Assembly (NCBI RefSeq): GCF_050490315.1
Contig: NZ_JBNPEO010000001.1
Span: forward strand, 1-64,000
Source: JBNPEO01 sp050490315
GTDB lineage: Bacteria; Actinomycetota; Actinomycetes; Actinomycetales; Micrococcaceae
Direction of reading: 5' to 3'
DNA: 64,000 nucleotides
Numbering within the stretch: position 1 is the first letter of the stretch; every line of letters starts with the position of its first letter. The translations under genes were made by a program, and so were the position numbers. Positions 16,326 to 24,382 of the stretch are shown piece after piece. The notes under the pieces are model-generated. The model did not search any database, was not told the origin of the DNA, and saw nothing but the letters and a program-made list of their open reading frames with translations.

Positions 16326-16952
16326 TCAACTGCCCGCTTCCGGGGCCGCTTTCGCGGCGCGGCGCCTGCGCAGGTGCCAGAACAGTAACGCTGCAAGGAC
16401 AACAGCGACGGTGAGGAGGGCGGCTCCGTGTCCGGCTGTCCGGGCGATGCTCTGATATGAGTTCCCTGCCAGGAACCCCAGCAGGGCACAGCCGGTACCC
16501 CACACCAGAGCGCCCGCGGCGTTGAAGGCCAAAAACCGCAGGTAGGGCATATGCGCCATGCCGGCCAGGGCAGGCATGACAGCGCGGAAGAATGCTGTGA
16601 AGCGTCCCACGAAGACAGCCGCGCCGCCCCGGCGGCGCAACAGGTCCTGGGCTTTAGCCACCTGCTGCCCTTTCCTCGCAACAAGGCGCAGGCGCATGAT
16701 CCGCGGCCCGAAGAACCGTCCTACCTCGTACCCCACCGTGTCGCCGGTGATCGCCGCCGTCACGACCAGAACGATCACCACCCACAAGGGAAGCCGTCCG
16801 TGGCTGGCCAGGACGCCGCCCAGAATGGCCGCCGTCTCACCCGGGATCACAAATCCGAGGAAAAACGCGTCTTCAGCGAATACCAGGGCAAAGACCAGCA
16901 GCGCGGCCAGCACCGGGCTGATATTCAGGATACTGTCCACAATCTGGCCCAC
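16326..16952 (-). CDS. DedA family membrane protein
   Basis: A 208-residue protein of the DedA/SNARE-associated family; members are linked to undecaprenyl-phosphate or lipid translocation. Family marks are FAEDAFFLGFVIPGETAAILGG at about residue 24, GDTVGYEVGRFFG at about 70, and FVGRFTAFFRAVMPALAGMAHMPYLRF at about 115 (the conserved Gly-Arg and Arg-Pro motifs). There are about five membrane segments. The start is the GTG at 16952; a GTG at 16979 is also open, but AGGAGGAAAGG lies between them. It is convergent with the redox operon. Confidence 0.9.
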   Translation of the reverse strand: MGQIVDSILNISPVLAALLVFALVFAEDAFFLGFVIPGETAAILGGVLASHGRLPLWVVIVLVVTAAITGDTVGYEVGRFFGPRIMRLRLVARKGQQVAKAQDLLRRRGGAAVFVGRFTAFFRAVMPALAGMAHMPYLRFLAFNAAGALVWGTGCALLGFLAGNSYQSIARTAGHGAALLTVAVVLAALLFWHLRRRRAAKAAPEAGS

Positions 16953-17195
16953 AACACTGCCTTTCCTCCTGGCGCCCACCCCCCACGCACCTGCGGTTCC
17001 GGCGATCTTTCCGCGCCGACCTCAGGGGTATCCCGGCCCGAGGCCCCGATCCGAGGTGTCCCAGGGGAGCCGGCAGGCTCTGCAGCGGCCTACGCACCTG
17101 CGCTGTCCATGCCCACCGAGGCGGTCTGGACCGGTGCACGGCCGCGTGGGTACAGTGTACGGTAGAGGATCCGGCCCAGGCACGGGAGTGACCAG

Positions 17196-17744
17196 ATGCA
17201 GCACGTCAGCAAACGCGCGAACACCCTCGCCCTGGCGGTGCTCCTCGGTCTGGCCCTTCCCGGGACGGCAGGGTGCTCCTTTACCAACCCCCAGGAGACC
17301 ACCCGGATCACGCCGGCCACCAACGGCATCAACACCGTGATCGGCCCGGTGAAGCTGGGCAACCTGTTGATTCTCGCCCTGGACGCCAACGGACCGGGCA
17401 GGGTCATCGGCACGGTGAGGAACACCACCGACCACGACATCGTCCTCACCCTGGCCCTGGCATCAGGAGAGACAACGACCATACCGGTCCCGGCCCAAGA
17501 CCGCAGACAGCTCACCCTCGACACGGCCCCGGTCACGTTCGCCCGCACCGGCGCGGCCCCCGGCGCGACGCTCCAGCTCAAAATCAGCGCAGACACGACG
17601 ACACAGACCATCCCGGTACCCGTCCTCGACGCGACCTTCACCGAATACGCACCCTACTTCCCGATCCGGCCGGAGCCGCCCCACACCCCCGGCACCACGC
17701 CGCCGGCCACTTCCCCAACCCCGGCGCCCACTCCTACTCCCTAA
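17196..17744 (+). CDS. Lipoprotein, unknown function
   Basis: A 182-residue exported protein. A signal peptide with lipobox LPGTAGC ends at Cys27. The mature part (about 45-150) is a beta-rich domain with VIGPVKLGNLLILALDANGPGRVIGTVRNTTDHDIVLTLAL, which resembles the fold of copper-chaperone-like (PCuAC) lipoproteins, but the Met/His copper ligands of that family are absent. The C-terminus is a Pro/Thr-rich tail. A GGGAG ribosome site precedes the ATG. It neighbours copper- and iron-related genes. Confidence 0.7.
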   Translation: MQHVSKRANTLALAVLLGLALPGTAGCSFTNPQETTRITPATNGINTVIGPVKLGNLLILALDANGPGRVIGTVRNTTDHDIVLTLALASGETTTIPVPAQDRRQLTLDTAPVTFARTGAAPGATLQLKISADTTTQTIPVPVLDATFTEYAPYFPIRPEPPHTPGTTPPATSPTPAPTPTP

Positions 17745-18022
17745 CGACAAGTACCACTGCAGGCCTCAGCATGCCGTCTCATTCACGCGCCGGCGGGGCC
17801 CGGCTGGCTGACCTCCGCAGGACCCGGGTGAGCACCCGAGGGACGCAGGACCGTTTCCGGGTCCGGCGCTGCCCCCGCCAGGTTCCCTGCCGGTTCACTG
17901 CGGACTCTCAGCAACCATTCAGCGCAGCTCCGGATAATAGATGGCAGGCGTCGTTGAGACGCCCGCCCCGGACGGGCCCCCCATCCGGACGGGGCACCGA
18001 CTTAGTAGGACGGATACCGGCA

Positions 18023-18244
18023 ATGTCTGCGACCCGAACCCCCCGCTCAGCTGTCCTGTTCAGCACTCTGGCCGGAATCGCTTTGGTTGCCGGGACCGCG
18101 GTCGCCGGGATTGGGCCCGCGGTCGCAGCCCCTGCGCCGGGGCCGGCATCGTCCACCGCGTCCGCCCCCGCGCCGGCCGTGCACCAGGTGCCGGCAGGCG
18201 CGGACGGCCAGCAGCATGACGCAGGGGAAGCCAGCGGCGACTGA
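18023..18244 (+). CDS. Small exported Ala/Pro-rich protein
   Basis: A 73-residue protein with a signal-like N-terminus (TPRSAVLFSTLAGIALVAGTAVAGIGPAVAA, cleavable after AVAA) and an Ala/Pro/Gly/Gln tail. Function unknown. Layout and size resemble the small proteins at 3822-4202 and 13059-13328. No strong ribosome site stands before the ATG, so the start is tentative. It lies between the lipoprotein and the DUF6153 gene, all in the same direction. Confidence 0.5.
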   Translation: MSATRTPRSAVLFSTLAGIALVAGTAVAGIGPAVAAPAPGPASSTASAPAPAVHQVPAGADGQQHDAGEASGD

Positions 18245-18312
18245 CCGTCCCCGGGTGTTGGGTAGAATACCGTGCAGGGAACGACCCCGTGAGGGGCGGT
18301 GAAAGGGGACCG

Positions 18313-18807
18313 GTGAGGACAGCGCGAAAGCACCCCTCATTCCCGGCCCTTAACCCGGTTTCCCCGCCCGTCGTTGCTTTCCTGGTTCTCGCAGGCCTGG
18401 TACTCGGGATTCTGGGCATGCACGCCCCTGGAACCGGCCACGGCAGCCCACCCCCGCACAGCACAGCACCGCACAGCGGCATCTCACAGGTGTCCGGCGG
18501 CCATTTCACTGCCGCGGGGGCGCGTCCGGCGGGCCGGGCGGCAACCGCCGGGCCGGCCGTGGCCGCAGTTCCGTTACCCGGCGGGAACCAATCTTCCGGT
18601 TGCCCGGCGCCGTGCACGATGACAGTACATGAATGGTCATGTGGCCCGCAAGCCAGCGCTGCAGTCCCTCAGCCTGTACTGCCCGCCCTCGCTCCGGATG
18701 CCGGCAGGGCGGCCCTTGTGGGCGCTCCTGCTCTTCCCTGTCTGAAGCCGGCAGCCCGCGGACGGGCCGCACCGTCCCTGACAGAACTCTCTATCAGCCG
18801 CACGTAA
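18313..18807 (+). CDS. DUF6153 family protein
   Basis: A 164-residue protein of a family common in actinobacteria, often close to copper genes. One membrane segment (about 20-36, VVAFLVLAGLVLGILGMHA) is followed by a His/Gly/Pro region (GTGHGSPPPHSTAPHSG) that could bind metal. Two cysteines follow (CPAPCTMTVHEWSC). The ending PSLTELSISRT is typical of the family. The GTG start at 18313 is preceded by AAAGGGGA. It lies directly upstream of the multicopper oxidase in the same direction, 334 bases away. Confidence 0.72.
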   Translation: MRTARKHPSFPALNPVSPPVVAFLVLAGLVLGILGMHAPGTGHGSPPPHSTAPHSGISQVSGGHFTAAGARPAGRAATAGPAVAAVPLPGGNQSSGCPAPCTMTVHEWSCGPQASAAVPQPVLPALAPDAGRAALVGAPALPCLKPAARGRAAPSLTELSISRT

Positions 18808-19140
18808 ACCGGTCCCGGTCCGCCCCCACAGCCCCCGCGTACGCCGCTAGCGACTGCCTTCATCGTTGCAGGGCCCTGGCCGTGTTCGTCCCGGCTGCCT
18901 CCGCACCCCTGGGACAGAGACGACCAAAAGCTGCCCGGTCCATCCCGGGTGCGTGCGGCTCCGCCCGGCCTTCTCCTGGCCTCCGCCGGGCGCTGCTGCG
19001 GGCGTGCCCCGGGCCCGGGCCGGCGGTGCCTGTTTGCCGGTTGGCCGCAGCGGCTCCTCCCGCCCCTGGAGTACTTAGAGTTACCCCCTTTTTTTGAGAT
19101 TTCTCCGCGTTGCGCGGATACAGACCAAGGACACGCAAAA

Positions 19141-20757
19141 ATGAAAAACGCCTACCCTCTTCCCTCCCGCCGTACTGTGCTCGGTACCGGGATCGCGGCC
19201 GCTGCCATGGCGGCCCTCGCTGCCTGCACGTCCAACCCGACCGCCGGGCCTTCCGCGGTGACCAGGATCATGCCGGGGGACCCGATGATCGCGGACTTCG
19301 AAGCGCGCCGCGCCTTCACGGGCAAGACCATCACAACCCGGCTCAGCGCCGGTGAAGCCGACGTCGTTATCGCCGGACAACCTGTCCGGACCTGGGGCTA
19401 TGGGGGCACCCTGAACGGGCCGGTGATCCGGGCCACCGCAGGGGATAAACTCACGGTGCCGCTGATGAACCAGCTCAGCCAGGGGACCTCCGTGCACTGG
19501 CACGGGCTGGCCCTGCGCAACGACCAGGACGGGGTCCCGGGGCTGACACAACAGGCCATCGCCCCCGGCGCCGCGTACGACTACAACTTCGTTCTTCCCC
19601 ACCCGGGAACGTACTGGTACCACTCGCACGTGGAAATGCAGCGCGAACGCGGGCTCTACGGGGCCCTCATTATCGCCGATCCCAAGGAAACCCTGGCCTA
19701 TGACCAGGAATGGGTGATCATCCTTGATGACTGGATGGACGGGGTCACCGGCACCCCCGACGATGTCCTGAAGGAACTCTCCATGGGCATGGGGTCCATG
19801 AACACCCCGGCACCGGCCCATTCAATGCCCGGCATGGACATGGGCGGCGGGTCAGCGTCCTCGATGCCCGGCATGGACATGGGCGGGTCAGGGTCCACGA
19901 TGCCGCCGATGCCGGGCATGAAATACATGTTGATGGGGGCGCGCAGCGACTTCCTCGGCGGTGACGCGGGCGACGTTTCCTACCCGTACCATCTTTTCAA
20001 CGGCAAGGCCGCGGCCGGGCCTGAAACGTTTCCCAGCAAACCGGGCAGCCGGGTCCGGTTGCGGATCATCAACGCGGCCGCTGACACCGCTTACCGTGTC
20101 GGTGTGCCCGGGCAGAAAATTACGTTGACGCACACGGACGGGTTCCCGGCCGCGCACCGGGACGTTGACGCCGTTGTCCTGGGCATGGGGGAACGGATCG
20201 ACGCGATCCTGAACGTGCAGGAGGGTTTCACCCCTGTTCTGGCGCTGCCCGAAGGTAAACCCGGGATGGCCTACGGCCTGATCAGCACGGGCACGGGTAC
20301 ACCGCCGCCGGCAACCGCCTTCCCTTCAACTTTGGGTGGCACGGTCGTTGACGGCGGCATGCTCAAGGCAGACGCCTCCGTCCTCCTCCCGGCGAAACCG
20401 GCGGACCGGGTCCATGAAGTGCACCTGACCGGCGGCATGGCAAAGTACGACTGGGGCATCAACAACCGCCGCTTCGACATGAACAATCCCTACGAGGGGG
20501 CGTTCGATCTCAAGGTCAATGAACGGGTCCGGGTGGACTTCATCAATGACACCACCATGTGGCACCCCATGCACTTGCACGGCCACACGTTCCAGCTCGC
20601 CGGTGGCGGGGCGCGCAAAGACACCGTCATCGTGCGCCCGAAACAAACAGTGAGCGTCGAATTCGATGCCGATAACCCCGGTCAATGGCTTACCCACTGC
20701 CACAACGCCTACCACGCCGAGCGCGGCATGATGGGGGTCTTCTCCTACATCAAATAG
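19141..20757 (+). CDS. Multicopper oxidase, exported, methionine-rich
   Basis: A 538-residue laccase/CueO-like enzyme that would oxidise Cu(I) or phenolic substrates with O2 outside the membrane. The N-terminus has a Tat-like SRRTVLGTG and a lipobox-like LAACTS. Copper motifs are HWHGLAL, WYHSHVE, HPMHLHGHTF and HCHNAYHAERGMM (the last supplies the type-1 Cys, His and axial Met). Residues about 216-265 are Met-rich with two SMPGMDMGG repeats, as in copper-resistance oxidases. AAGGA precedes the ATG. The gene follows DUF6153, consistent with a copper-tolerance unit. An open frame extends 64 codons upstream but lacks signal features. Confidence 0.93.
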   Translation: MKNAYPLPSRRTVLGTGIAAAAMAALAACTSNPTAGPSAVTRIMPGDPMIADFEARRAFTGKTITTRLSAGEADVVIAGQPVRTWGYGGTLNGPVIRATAGDKLTVPLMNQLSQGTSVHWHGLALRNDQDGVPGLTQQAIAPGAAYDYNFVLPHPGTYWYHSHVEMQRERGLYGALIIADPKETLAYDQEWVIILDDWMDGVTGTPDDVLKELSMGMGSMNTPAPAHSMPGMDMGGGSASSMPGMDMGGSGSTMPPMPGMKYMLMGARSDFLGGDAGDVSYPYHLFNGKAAAGPETFPSKPGSRVRLRIINAAADTAYRVGVPGQKITLTHTDGFPAAHRDVDAVVLGMGERIDAILNVQEGFTPVLALPEGKPGMAYGLISTGTGTPPPATAFPSTLGGTVVDGGMLKADASVLLPAKPADRVHEVHLTGGMAKYDWGINNRRFDMNNPYEGAFDLKVNERVRVDFINDTTMWHPMHLHGHTFQLAGGGARKDTVIVRPKQTVSVEFDADNPGQWLTHCHNAYHAERGMMGVFSYIK

Positions 20758-20841
20758 TCGACCCGGTGGCCCGCGTACCCCGCGTCTCTGCCTTCAGGGC
20801 CCGGGGTGCGCGCAGGCCCGGCGCAGCGCAAAATGCGGCCC

Positions 20842-20885
20842 GCACCCGGCCGCTATCGGGATCTGCCAGAGGCAGTGCCGGGTGC
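20842..20885. other. Nested hairpin between the oxidase and DUF1345 genes
   Basis: GCACCCGGC pairs with GCCGGGTGC nine for nine, and an inner CTGCC-aga-GGCAG hairpin lies in the loop. It may act as a terminator of the oxidase gene or as a leader structure of the next gene. There is no U tract. Confidence 0.4.
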
Positions 20886-20905
20886 CGACCTGCGACGATG
20901 GTCCT

Positions 20906-21583
20906 ATGAACACTGCCGGTAACACAGTCGTCGGGGCCCGTGAAGGGTTCGCCTCCGTTTTCCACCGTTCCTGGCTCCGGGTCACGGCCATGACGGTCAC
21001 CGGTGCCGCGGCCGCGTTCCTCGTCGCGGTTAGCGGGCCGCCGGACTACGCGCCCGCGGCCGGTTGGGCTGCGGCGTCCGCGACGTACCTGGTCTGGGTG
21101 TGGGTTGTTATCGGGCGTCTGGACCCGGCAGGTACGGCCGCCCATGCCAAACGGGAAGACCCAGGGCGCGGCATTTCAGACGTACTGGTCCTGGCCGCGA
21201 CCATGGGAAGCTTCACCGGAGTCGCGCTGATCCTGCTCGATGCCGCCACCTTGCAAGGCGGCAGCAAAGCCTCGGTAATCGCCCTGGCACTCGGAAGTGT
21301 GGCCCTGTCCTGGTTCCTCGTGCACACCCTCTTCACGCTCCGCTACGCCTCCATCTACTACCGGGACAAGAACGGGATCGATTTCAACGAAGAAAGCGCG
21401 CCCCACTACCGGGACTTCGCCTACCTGGCATTCACCGTCGGGATGACCTTCCAGGTCTCCGACACCAACCTGAAAACCGATGCGATCCGCTCCACGGTCC
21501 TGCGCCAGGCACTGCTGTCCTACCTCCTCGGGGCCATCGTCCTGGCCACCACCATCAACCTCGTCTCCGGCCTCATCCACTAA
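20906..21583 (+). CDS. DUF1345 domain membrane protein
   Basis: A 225-residue integral membrane protein of unknown role. Five to six hydrophobic segments are seen. The family motif region is LVHTLFTLRYASIYYRDKNGIDFNEESAPHYRDFAYLAFTVGMTFQVSDTNLKTDAIRSTVLRQALLSYLLGA, typical of DUF1345. The ATG at 20906 is used because the membrane domain begins soon after it. It stands alone, convergent with the VIT transporter. Confidence 0.88.
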   Translation: MNTAGNTVVGAREGFASVFHRSWLRVTAMTVTGAAAAFLVAVSGPPDYAPAAGWAAASATYLVWVWVVIGRLDPAGTAAHAKREDPGRGISDVLVLAATMGSFTGVALILLDAATLQGGSKASVIALALGSVALSWFLVHTLFTLRYASIYYRDKNGIDFNEESAPHYRDFAYLAFTVGMTFQVSDTNLKTDAIRSTVLRQALLSYLLGAIVLATTINLVSGLIH

Positions 21584-21739
21584 AAGGCCCTGGCTCTGCC
21601 AGTGTTCAGGAACCCTGCCTGTGAGGCGCCGGCCCGGACGGGGCAGAGAGTTCCCGTGCGCCTGTGGGAAAGGAAAGTAGAATTTTCCGCCGGCGGCGGC
21701 CGGGTGGAGCAGATGGATGGCTGTGCTGAGGGCGGCCGG

Positions 21740-22450
21740 TTAAAGCACGGTCGCACCGAAGAGCAACCCGATGCCGTAAGTGATCATCAGACCCACCGCT
21801 CCGCCGATCAGTACCCGGGTCGCGGCTCTGCGGATGGACCCTCCGCCTATCCTTGCCCCCAAGGCACCGGTGAGGGCCAGGGCCGCGAGCACGATCACGT
21901 AGGTGATCCAGACCCGCACCGACACCGGGGAGAGCAGGATCGCGGCTACCGGAAGCGCACCGCCCAGCAGGAACGCCGCCGCCGATGAACCTGCCGCGTG
22001 CCAGGGGTTGGTCAGCTCTTCCTCGTCGACGCCGAGCTCCATCCGCAGGTGTGCCTTCAGCGGATCCGCTGCTGTCAGCTCCCGGGCGACCATGGCCGCG
22101 GTGGCGCTGCTGAGGCCCTGCTCCTCGTAGAGCCCGGCCAGTTCCTGCAGCTCCCCTTCAGGGTCCTCGGCCAGCTCACGCCGCTCTTTGACAATAAGGT
22201 CCCGTTCGCTGTCCCGCTGGCTGCTCACCGACACGTACTCACCCAGCGCCATGGAAACGGCACCCGCGGTCAACCCCGCCATCGCCGCGATGAAGACCGG
22301 CTGCACAAGGGTCGTCGCACCGGCAACACCGATCACCAGACCGGCCATCGACAAAATCCCGTCGTTGGCCCCCAGCACGGCAGCCCGCAGGGCGTTCAAG
22401 CGCCCGGACATCCCGGAGGCATGCGGTTCCGGAAAGGCATGAACAGGCAT
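21740..22450 (-). CDS. VIT1/CCC1-family Fe(II)/Mn(II) transporter
   Basis: A 236-residue membrane transporter expected to export or sequester Fe/Mn. Family marks are LRAAVLGANDGILSMAGLVIGVAGA (about 22-46), AGLTAGAVSMALGEYVSVSSQRDSE (about 60-84), and a cytoplasmic Glu-rich helical metal-binding region (ERRELAEDPEGELQELAGLYEEQGLS). Three more membrane segments follow. The ATG at 22450 gives the usual length; an upstream ATG at 22504 lacks similarity. With the multicopper oxidase and redox operon it adds to a metal-handling neighbourhood. Confidence 0.92.
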   Translation of the reverse strand: MPVHAFPEPHASGMSGRLNALRAAVLGANDGILSMAGLVIGVAGATTLVQPVFIAAMAGLTAGAVSMALGEYVSVSSQRDSERDLIVKERRELAEDPEGELQELAGLYEEQGLSSATAAMVARELTAADPLKAHLRMELGVDEEELTNPWHAAGSSAAAFLLGGALPVAAILLSPVSVRVWITYVIVLAALALTGALGARIGGGSIRRAATRVLIGGAVGLMITYGIGLLFGATVL

Positions 22451-23062
22451 GGGATTTCTCACTTTCAACGTCATTCCAAGGAGAGCGCAGCACGGATGCA
22501 CCACTCGCCCTGCGGCCGGAGCGCGGGCCGGTGCCAGGACATCACACTAGCAGCGACGGACTCAACGGCCTACCCCCAAGTTCTCATCAACGTCTGGCCG
22601 CCGCCCTGCTCAGACCTGGATCATCCGATTGGTGCATTCCGGCCTGCCCTGAACGAGGATTCGGGCGCGCTCGAACGCGGCGTGAAACCCCTACACACCG
22701 TTCCGAACGCCCCAGCCGCCCCAGAGCTGCGGTCGAGGAGCGCAACGACGCGGCAGAGGCCCCCGGGCGCGTCGGTGCCCACCGGTAAGAAACCCAACGT
22801 CATCGACCGCATTTAATCGGTCCGCACCGTTCGGGCGCGGCCGCTTGGTGTGGCTGCCATCGGAGCGGTGCGCGAGTGCAGGCCGAGTTCTTCGAACCGG
22901 AACCAACCTGCCATATTCACCAGGCGACCCGCAGGCCGGCCTCGACGACGTCCCGCGCGGGGGACGTCGAGGAAGAACGTTCCGCCGGCGCCGCGGGGCC
23001 ACATGACCGCCCGGGGTACCGACCCAGGGCTGTTGCTTTCGGCGTTGCCAGAGGCGGTGCCA
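22451..23062. other. 612-base interval without a supported gene
   Basis: Open frames here are antisense shadows or lack ribosome sites and resemblance. I see no RNA gene or strong hairpin. It may contain decayed coding sequence. Confidence 0.5.
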
Positions 23063-23491
23063 CTATTCAGGCAGTTGTATCTGGAAGCCGCAGCTGCAGC
23101 GCAATATGCGGGTGGTAAGGCAGACGTCGTTGGCGTTCTGCGGGTCGCGGTCCGTGTAGACGGCGTTGAGGCAGCCGGCCTCTGAATCGAGCGTATGCAT
23201 CGGCCGGCCGCAGTGGACGTACTCTCCGTCGAATATCAGGACGTCATCCTCGCCCGGGGCCCGGCTGAGGACTGCCCCTACGGCGGCAACGTCGGCTCGT
23301 CGCAGGTAGTGGAGATCGCACGCGGTGCAGACATACCCTGCTTCCACGAAATCGTCCGAGGGCGGATCGAGGGCTTTAATCGACTGCAGCCTCAGCTCCG
23401 TGTCAGAACCGCAATGGCCGCACAGGAGCAAAGTACTGCCGGGGCGATCAGTGTGCGGGCGGATACTGGCGGCGCCGGGATCGAAGGACAT
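23063..23491 (-). CDS. Cysteine-rich, zinc-ribbon-like hypothetical protein
   Basis: A 142-residue soluble protein. Cysteine pairs are LLLCGHCGS (about 27-30), GYVCTACDLHY (about 55-58), a lone Cys in EYVHCGRPM, CLNAVY, and ILRCSCGFQ near the C-terminus. At least two CxxC knuckles could bind zinc. It is not a family I can name. The ATG at 23491 follows GGGAG with good spacing; an upstream ATG in the same frame has none. The gene stands alone at the edge of the transposon-rich section. Confidence 0.65.
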   Translation of the reverse strand: MSFDPGAASIRPHTDRPGSTLLLCGHCGSDTELRLQSIKALDPPSDDFVEAGYVCTACDLHYLRRADVAAVGAVLSRAPGEDDVLIFDGEYVHCGRPMHTLDSEAGCLNAVYTDRDPQNANDVCLTTRILRCSCGFQIQLPE

Positions 23492-23737
23492 TTTTACGCT
23501 CCCGCCGCGTAGCTGGACAGGCTGCAATCCGCCCCGTCGACACAACCCAGGCGCATTGCCGCGCTGAATGCGGTATCTGGCAGGCCGGTCCAGGCGGTGA
23601 TGGCCCGGCCACCGCCCTGGTTGACATGCGAGGCGGCCATGCTCGGCTCCCTTTTAGCTGCGTGCATTCCAGCCCGCCATCCTGCTATAGCGGGATCTCC
23701 CGCCAGCTATGCACCAAGCCGAAAGGAGGATAGATAC

Positions 23738-23869
23738 GTGATGCCTGCCACCAAAAACCTACGCCGTGGCTCCTGGCGTGTCCAGCCACCGTCGGCGGCG
23801 GCAGGACAGTCCGGGCAGAAAGAACCTGCCCACGATTCCCTTGTCATCTTGTCTGGGCTGGACTGGTAG
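23738..23869 (+). CDS. Possible 43-aa small protein
   Basis: A strong AAAGGAGG site lies eight bases before a GTG (an ATG follows immediately). The 43-residue product is basic at first (ATKNLRRGSWRVQPP) and ends HDSLVILSGLDW. There is no resemblance I recognise. The ribosome site is the main support. Confidence 0.35.
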   Translation: MMPATKNLRRGSWRVQPPSAAAGQSGQKEPAHDSLVILSGLDW

Positions 23870-23941
23870 CGGAGTATTTGAAGTGGCGGTGTTTCACCTT
23901 GCTGGAGAGGGTCCATTCAGCCTTCATCGGGGTTCCGTCCG

Positions 23942-23982
23942 GGGGCTGACTCGCGGCCTCAAGAAATTCGGGAGTCAGCCCC
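23942..23982. other. Perfect 11-bp inverted repeat with 19-base loop
   Basis: GGGGCTGACTC (23942-23952) pairs exactly with GAGTCAGCCCC (23972-23982). It lies between the small frame at 23738 and the first 116-bp repeat. It could be a terminator or a recombination-site arm; no T tract follows on either strand. Confidence 0.5.
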
Positions 23983-24044
23983 ACTTGCCGGTGCCGCACC
24001 GGGTGCCTCGGCGCATAGCCTGTCGCGGTATTGCTACGGACAGT

Positions 24045-24160
24045 GGTTTCAGCCCTGCGAGGAGAATCACGAGGCAAGGCCCCTGAGCTCGCCGCCGGGA
24101 TCCTGAGCCTGTCCTGAAAAACGGGCAACACCATTGGCACTTAGGACAGTCATCGTGCAG
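24045..24160 (+). repeat. 116-bp direct repeat, copy 1
   Basis: Begins GGTTTCAGCCCTGCGAGGAG and ends TCATCGTGCAG. It matches 25775-25890 over 116 bases with two differences (T/G near base 12, G/T near base 105). It is immediately followed by an IS256 transposase fragment. Confidence 0.9.
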
Positions 24161-24161
24161 C

Positions 24162-24326
24162 GGCCACTTCCCGACCGAGCAGTCCGCGTTGAAGTGCGTC
24201 TACCTGGCTATCATGAGCCTGGACTCCACCGGCAAGGGCCGGAAACGCTGGAGCAACCGCTGGAAGGCCACTCTCAACGCCTCCGAGATCACCTTTGACG
24301 GCCGCCTGTCCGCCGGCAGGAGCTAG
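24162..24326 (+). pseudogene. IS256-family transposase, C-terminal remnant
   Basis: Fifty-four codons plus TAG encode the end of an IS256-type transposase. HFPTEQSALKCVYLAIMSLD aligns with HFPTEQAALKCLYLVTRSLD near the end of the intact copy at 24442-25734; the remainder (RKRWSNRWKATLNASEITF) also matches but is clearly a different IS. It has no start and no catalytic core. It is fused directly to the end of the first 116-bp repeat. The bases after it (about 24338-24367) may be this element's right terminal repeat. Confidence 0.85.
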
Positions 24327-24382
24327 AGAAGACAACCCCAGTTACACCGAATAATTGACAGACCCCTAGCCGGGAATGTGGA

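Noticed and set aside
23844..24140. 98-codon minus-strand open frame covering part of the first 116-bp repeat
   Set aside because: No domain, no ribosome site, and the hairpin at 23942-23982 lies inside it; more likely transposon non-coding DNA.
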